This document shows positions 5,997 through 8,238 of a stretch of 8,238 bases of DNA, piece after piece. The position numbers were made by a program, and so were the translations under genes. Below the pieces are notes generated by a model, which saw only the letters and a list, made by a program, of their open reading frames with translations, was not told the DNA's origin and did not search any database. Every line of letters starts with the position of its first letter. The stretch's first letter is position 1. Location of the stretch: positions 1 through 8,238 of the forward strand of contig CAMEQX010000049.1 of assembly GCA_945933905.1 (NCBI GenBank), in the 5' to 3' direction. The DNA is from an uncultured Clostridia bacterium (lineage in GTDB: Bacteria; Bacillota; Clostridia; Oscillospirales; Ruminococcaceae).

Positions 5997-6015
5997 AACG
6001 CGCAAAAAATGCGTT
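5997..6015. repeat. Short inverted repeat between divergent promoters
   Basis: AACGC (5997-6001) and GCGTT (6011-6015) flank a 9-base AT-rich centre. It lies between the divergent tRNA-Arg promoter and the surface-protein promoter, about 21 bases upstream of the latter's -35 box. It could be a regulator site, but at 5 bases per arm it may be chance. Confidence 0.25.
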
Positions 6016-6035
6016 AAGTTTATACAAAATACATA

Positions 6036-6065
6036 TTGACGAAAGCAAGCAAAACGTGTTATATT
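6036..6065 (+). promoter_or_regulatory. Sigma-A promoter of the surface-protein gene
   Basis: TTGACG (6036-6041) and TATATT (6060-6065) are spaced by 18 bases, each one base off consensus. The predicted start is near 6072. This leaves an unusually long untranslated leader of about 217 bases before the ATG at 6289. A nearby TATAAA (6065-6070) is badly spaced. Confidence 0.65.
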
Positions 6066-6091
6066 ATAAAGGTAAAACAAAAAATGTGAAA

Positions 6092-6139
6092 AGTTGAAAC
6101 TTTTTTGCTTTGCCCCGCGACTACGGTTATGCAAGCGGA
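6092..6139 (+). repeat. Leader repeat unit 1
   Basis: The unit has three conserved blocks: AGTTGAAACTTTT (6092-6104), CCCGCGACTAC (6114-6124) and CAAGCGGA (6132-6139). CCGC 6115-6118 can pair with GCGG 6135-6138, enclosing a 16-base loop that contains GACTAC and CAA, identical to unit 2, and the variable segment GGTTATG (6125-6131). The first block is also half of a local AT hairpin (AAAAGT 6089-6094 with ACTTTT 6099-6104). That pairing is not kept in unit 2. Confidence 0.75.
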
Positions 6140-6164
6140 AAATTTTTCGAGAAAAAATTAAAAC

Positions 6165-6210
6165 AGCTGAAACTTTTCCCGAAAAACCCGCGACTACCAT
6201 AACAAGCGGA
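6165..6210 (+). repeat. Leader repeat unit 2
   Basis: The same blocks recur: AGCTGAAACTTTT (6165-6177), CCCGCGACTAC (6187-6197) and CAAGCGGA (6203-6210). Block 1 to block 2 is 22 bases in both units, and the period is 73 bases. CCGC 6188-6191 pairs with GCGG 6206-6209. The variable loop segment is CATAA (6198-6202). Together with the next C it is the exact complement of GTTATG (6126-6131) in unit 1. Alternatively CGGA 6207-6210 could pair with TCCG 6217-6220. Confidence 0.75.
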
Positions 6211-6288
6211 GAAAAATCCGTTTAATACATCCGAGTGCCCGATAACTCAGAGATGTTTTAAAAAAACAAATTATTTAGGAGGACAAAT

Positions 6289-8238
6289 ATGTTGAAGAAA
6301 AGAATTTTGGCATCTTCTCTCGCTTCTGTAATGGCTCTCAGCAGCGTTTCTGTTGTAGCTTTTGCAGATGAGACTGCTACCGCTGATGATTTTGGCGAGG
6401 TTGTTACTAAGGCTGAACTCAAAGAGGTTGTTAAGAATTTTAAGGACTTTATTGACAACGAGCTTGCAGAATATGGTACAACTCAGAGCGAGCAGTTCAT
6501 GGATGCTTACAATCACGCAAAGGTAGTTTCTGAGGACACCGATGCAAATGACGATGACGCTACTGCTGCTTATCAGATGCTCATTTCTGTTAGAGAGAAA
6601 ATGAATCAGTACACCAAGGAAGACCTCGAGGAACTCCTTGATGAGTGCCAGGCTGACTATGACACCGAGAACAAGAGAGACAAGAACGCTCCTGATGACT
6701 TGATTTGGAATGCAGGCGCATTCGGTACATTTGAGGCTGCTTTTGCTGACGCTGAGCGTTGCGTAGATTTTGGTACTGGTCGTGATATCACCAACCTCTA
6801 TGTAGAGCTCAAGAAGGCACACGACGCTCTTCCTGGCAAGAAGCTCAAGACTGTTAATAAGACTCAGTTCAGAGCTGCTCTTAAGGAATATGAGACCCTC
6901 ATCTCCAACGAGAAGAACTATGAGCCCTGGAGACGTGGTAAGTTCACCGTTAACTCTACCACCGGTGACTCTAAGGACGAAGATGACAAGAAACTCGAGC
7001 TTACAAAGGCAAACACTACCGTTACCTTTGATGAGGTTCTTGAAATCGTTACAGGTGCAAGTGATGCTTCCGTTGTTCTCTTTGTAAAAGATGATGGAGT
7101 AACTCCTCGTCCGCTCGACACAGATAAGTGCTGGATCAAGACCGATGTTGAAAATAACGTTGACGTAAGAGACTACATCAATGCTGCTTCTGAAGCTTTC
7201 GAGGCTTATGAGAAGACCAACATTACTTCTAACCAGGATATTTACGCTGCATACGAGGTTTGCCTTGACGCTGTTAAGGTATTCAAGGGCTGGAAGCCTG
7301 ACGCTACTAACTATGCAAAGGCTGCAAACATCACAAGCCTTAACAAGCAGTATCAGAAGGAATTTGTAAAGCATTATGTAACTGCTTCTGCTTTCTTTGC
7401 TGATGTTGCTTTCAAGGCTGCTATTGGCGCTGATTTCAAGGTTATGAGCAAGGCTGACATTGAGACTGCTACTACCAATGCATATACCGTTAAGAATGGT
7501 TATGTTGTTGATGCATCTAATGACCAGCCTGTAGTTCTCACTGCAAAGGACGGCAAGTTTAAGCTTGACAGTACCGGCGTTAAATACGAGGCTCTTGGAG
7601 ACACTAAGCTTGAGTTCAAACTTAAGCCCGGCGATGACCTCACCAAGTACATCCCTGTAGTATCTACTCTTTGCGCAACAACAACTACTAATGCTGAGAA
7701 GGATATCAAGGCAATGCTTGAACTCTTCGAGGAAGTGCAGAAAGCTAAATCTGAAGCGGAATGGACTGCATTTGATGGCAATTTCAAGGCTGCAAATGTT
7801 GAGAACGCTCTCCAGACTTATACACTTGATACAAATTCGACTATCAAGACTGCTGACGGTAGTTCCCCTGTTTACACCCTCATCTACAGAGCACTCTACT
7901 ATGCTTATATGGATGAGCTTACTCCCGCTGCTGCTGATGATGTTTATAAGCTCCCCGACCTCAGAAACCTCATCGAAGACGCTTATGAGCTCGCAGAAAA
8001 GGTTGGCGACTTCGCTAAGTTCCAGACTGAATACAACCTTCTCGTAACTTCCCGTCAGGGCGCTAAGGAGTTCGAGAGAGAAGCAACCGCTCTTGCTAGA
8101 AAAGATAAGGACTACAAGGACGGCGAAGACGGTGTTGGATTCACTCTGACCAAGGATATCAACCTTGGCGGTACAAAGACTGTTGCAGCTGCTACCTACG
8201 TTCCTGGTGATGATGTTAATACCACTAAGGTTTACGAG
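6289..8238 (+). CDS. Large secreted helical surface protein, S-layer-like (partial, runs off window)
   Basis: The frame is open for 650 codons from ATG 6289 to the right edge, with no stop. AGGAGG at 6277-6282 is a perfect ribosome binding site. Residues 1-26 form a textbook signal peptide: K-K-R, a hydrophobic core, then A-F-A before D27, the likely cleavage site. The mature part is acidic and mostly helical. Residues about 43-108 (L-K-E-V-V-K-N-F..., ...F-M-D-A-Y-N-H-A-K-V-V, ...A-A-Y-Q-M-L) resemble a FIVAR-like three-helix module of surface proteins. Related-looking helical segments occur near 147-200, 293-335 and 470-580. A more beta-like stretch with D-G-K-F and L-K-P-G lies near 405-455. 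Five isolated cysteines (120, 158, 281, 325, 462) occur, with no sorting signal yet visible. Alanine is almost always GCT/GCA, whereas the left-hand genes prefer GCG/GCC, which points to very high expression. A cell-envelope role is inferred. No specific family is recognised. Confidence 0.88.
   Translation, partial: MLKKRILASSLASVMALSSVSVVAFADETATADDFGEVVTKAELKEVVKNFKDFIDNELAEYGTTQSEQFMDAYNHAKVVSEDTDANDDDATAAYQMLISVREKMNQYTKEDLEELLDECQADYDTENKRDKNAPDDLIWNAGAFGTFEAAFADAERCVDFGTGRDITNLYVELKKAHDALPGKKLKTVNKTQFRAALKEYETLISNEKNYEPWRRGKFTVNSTTGDSKDEDDKKLELTKANTTVTFDEVLEIVTGASDASVVLFVKDDGVTPRPLDTDKCWIKTDVENNVDVRDYINAASEAFEAYEKTNITSNQDIYAAYEVCLDAVKVFKGWKPDATNYAKAANITSLNKQYQKEFVKHYVTASAFFADVAFKAAIGADFKVMSKADIETATTNAYTVKNGYVVDASNDQPVVLTAKDGKFKLDSTGVKYEALGDTKLEFKLKPGDDLTKYIPVVSTLCATTTTNAEKDIKAMLELFEEVQKAKSEAEWTAFDGNFKAANVENALQTYTLDTNSTIKTADGSSPVYTLIYRALYYAYMDELTPAAADDVYKLPDLRNLIEDAYELAEKVGDFAKFQTEYNLLVTSRQGAKEFEREATALARKDKDYKDGEDGVGFTLTKDINLGGTKTVAAATYVPGDDVNTTKVYE

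Larger units (their letters stand above)
6072..6288 (+). ncRNA. Long structured 5' leader with tandem repeat (candidate cis-regulatory RNA)
   Basis: The stretch between promoter and start codon has no credible coding frame but much structure. Two repeat units with a period of 73 bases fill 6092-6220 and are described separately. After them ACATC (6227-6231) pairs with GATGT (6252-6256), and inside that GAGT (6233-6236) pairs with ACTC (6245-6248), giving a two-part stem just before four T. A perfect AGGAGG (6277-6282) then lies 6 bases from the ATG. The layout (repeated domain, then hairpin, then ribosome binding site) would suit a riboswitch-like or mRNA-stabilising leader. I do not recognise a named RNA class. 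Long leaders that stabilise mRNA are known for abundant S-layer proteins. Transcription of this region is inferred from the promoter. Confidence 0.5.

Noticed and set aside
5973..6200. 75-codon minus-strand frame across the leader region
   Set aside because: It covers a promoter and structured repeats, has no ribosome binding site and is AT-rich without protein features.
6092..6210. Leader repeats as a CRISPR array
   Set aside because: There are only two imperfect units with internal variation and hairpin loops, no uniform repeat-spacer pattern and no cas genes.
6271..7374. 367-codon minus-strand open frame over the surface-protein gene
   Set aside because: The plus frame has a signal peptide, a perfect Shine-Dalgarno and optimised codons. 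The minus frame has none of these.

Overview
The window looks like chromosomal DNA of a spore-forming, Gram-positive anaerobe of the Firmicutes/Clostridia, probably the Oscillospiraceae (Ruminococcaceae) branch. This rests on a SpoVS gene directly after a YmdB-type phosphodiesterase gene (the same order as in Bacillus), a YesL/DUF624 membrane protein, consensus sigma-A promoters with strong purine-rich ribosome binding sites, and moderate GC with many GCG/CGC codons. The family assignment is inference.

Left part (1-5556), all on the plus strand. It begins with the 3' end of an unidentified gene whose last codons carry the -35 box of a perfect sigma-A promoter. A 35-residue single-span membrane peptide follows, then a YesL/DUF624 membrane protein, then purA (adenylosuccinate synthetase). 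purA is interrupted by a +1 reading-frame break near 2271-2289. The two halves together cover the whole enzyme. The purA stop overlaps the ymdB start (TGATG). After ymdB come an AT-rich promoter-like stretch with a perfect palindrome, spoVS (86 residues), an L-asparaginase I gene one base after the spoVS stop (TTG start), and a uridine-kinase-like P-loop kinase. A strong intrinsic terminator closes this block.

Middle part (5557-6288). A non-coding stretch holds a degenerate repeated element. A minus-strand tRNA-Arg(CCU) gene follows, with its CCA encoded, its own promoter and two tandem terminators. Divergent from it is a second promoter that opens a leader of about 217 nt. That leader contains two copies of a 73-nt-period structured repeat. 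Their hairpin loops differ mainly in one short segment, and those segments are complementary to each other. This is the most interesting non-coding signal in the window.

Right part (6289-8238). An open frame of 650 codons runs off the window. It encodes a secreted, acidic, mostly helical surface protein with a clear signal peptide, a perfect Shine-Dalgarno and codon use unlike its neighbours (Ala almost only GCT/GCA). This suggests very high expression, as for an S-layer-like or other abundant cell-envelope protein. The leader repeats are candidates for mRNA stabilisation or for cis-regulation of this gene.
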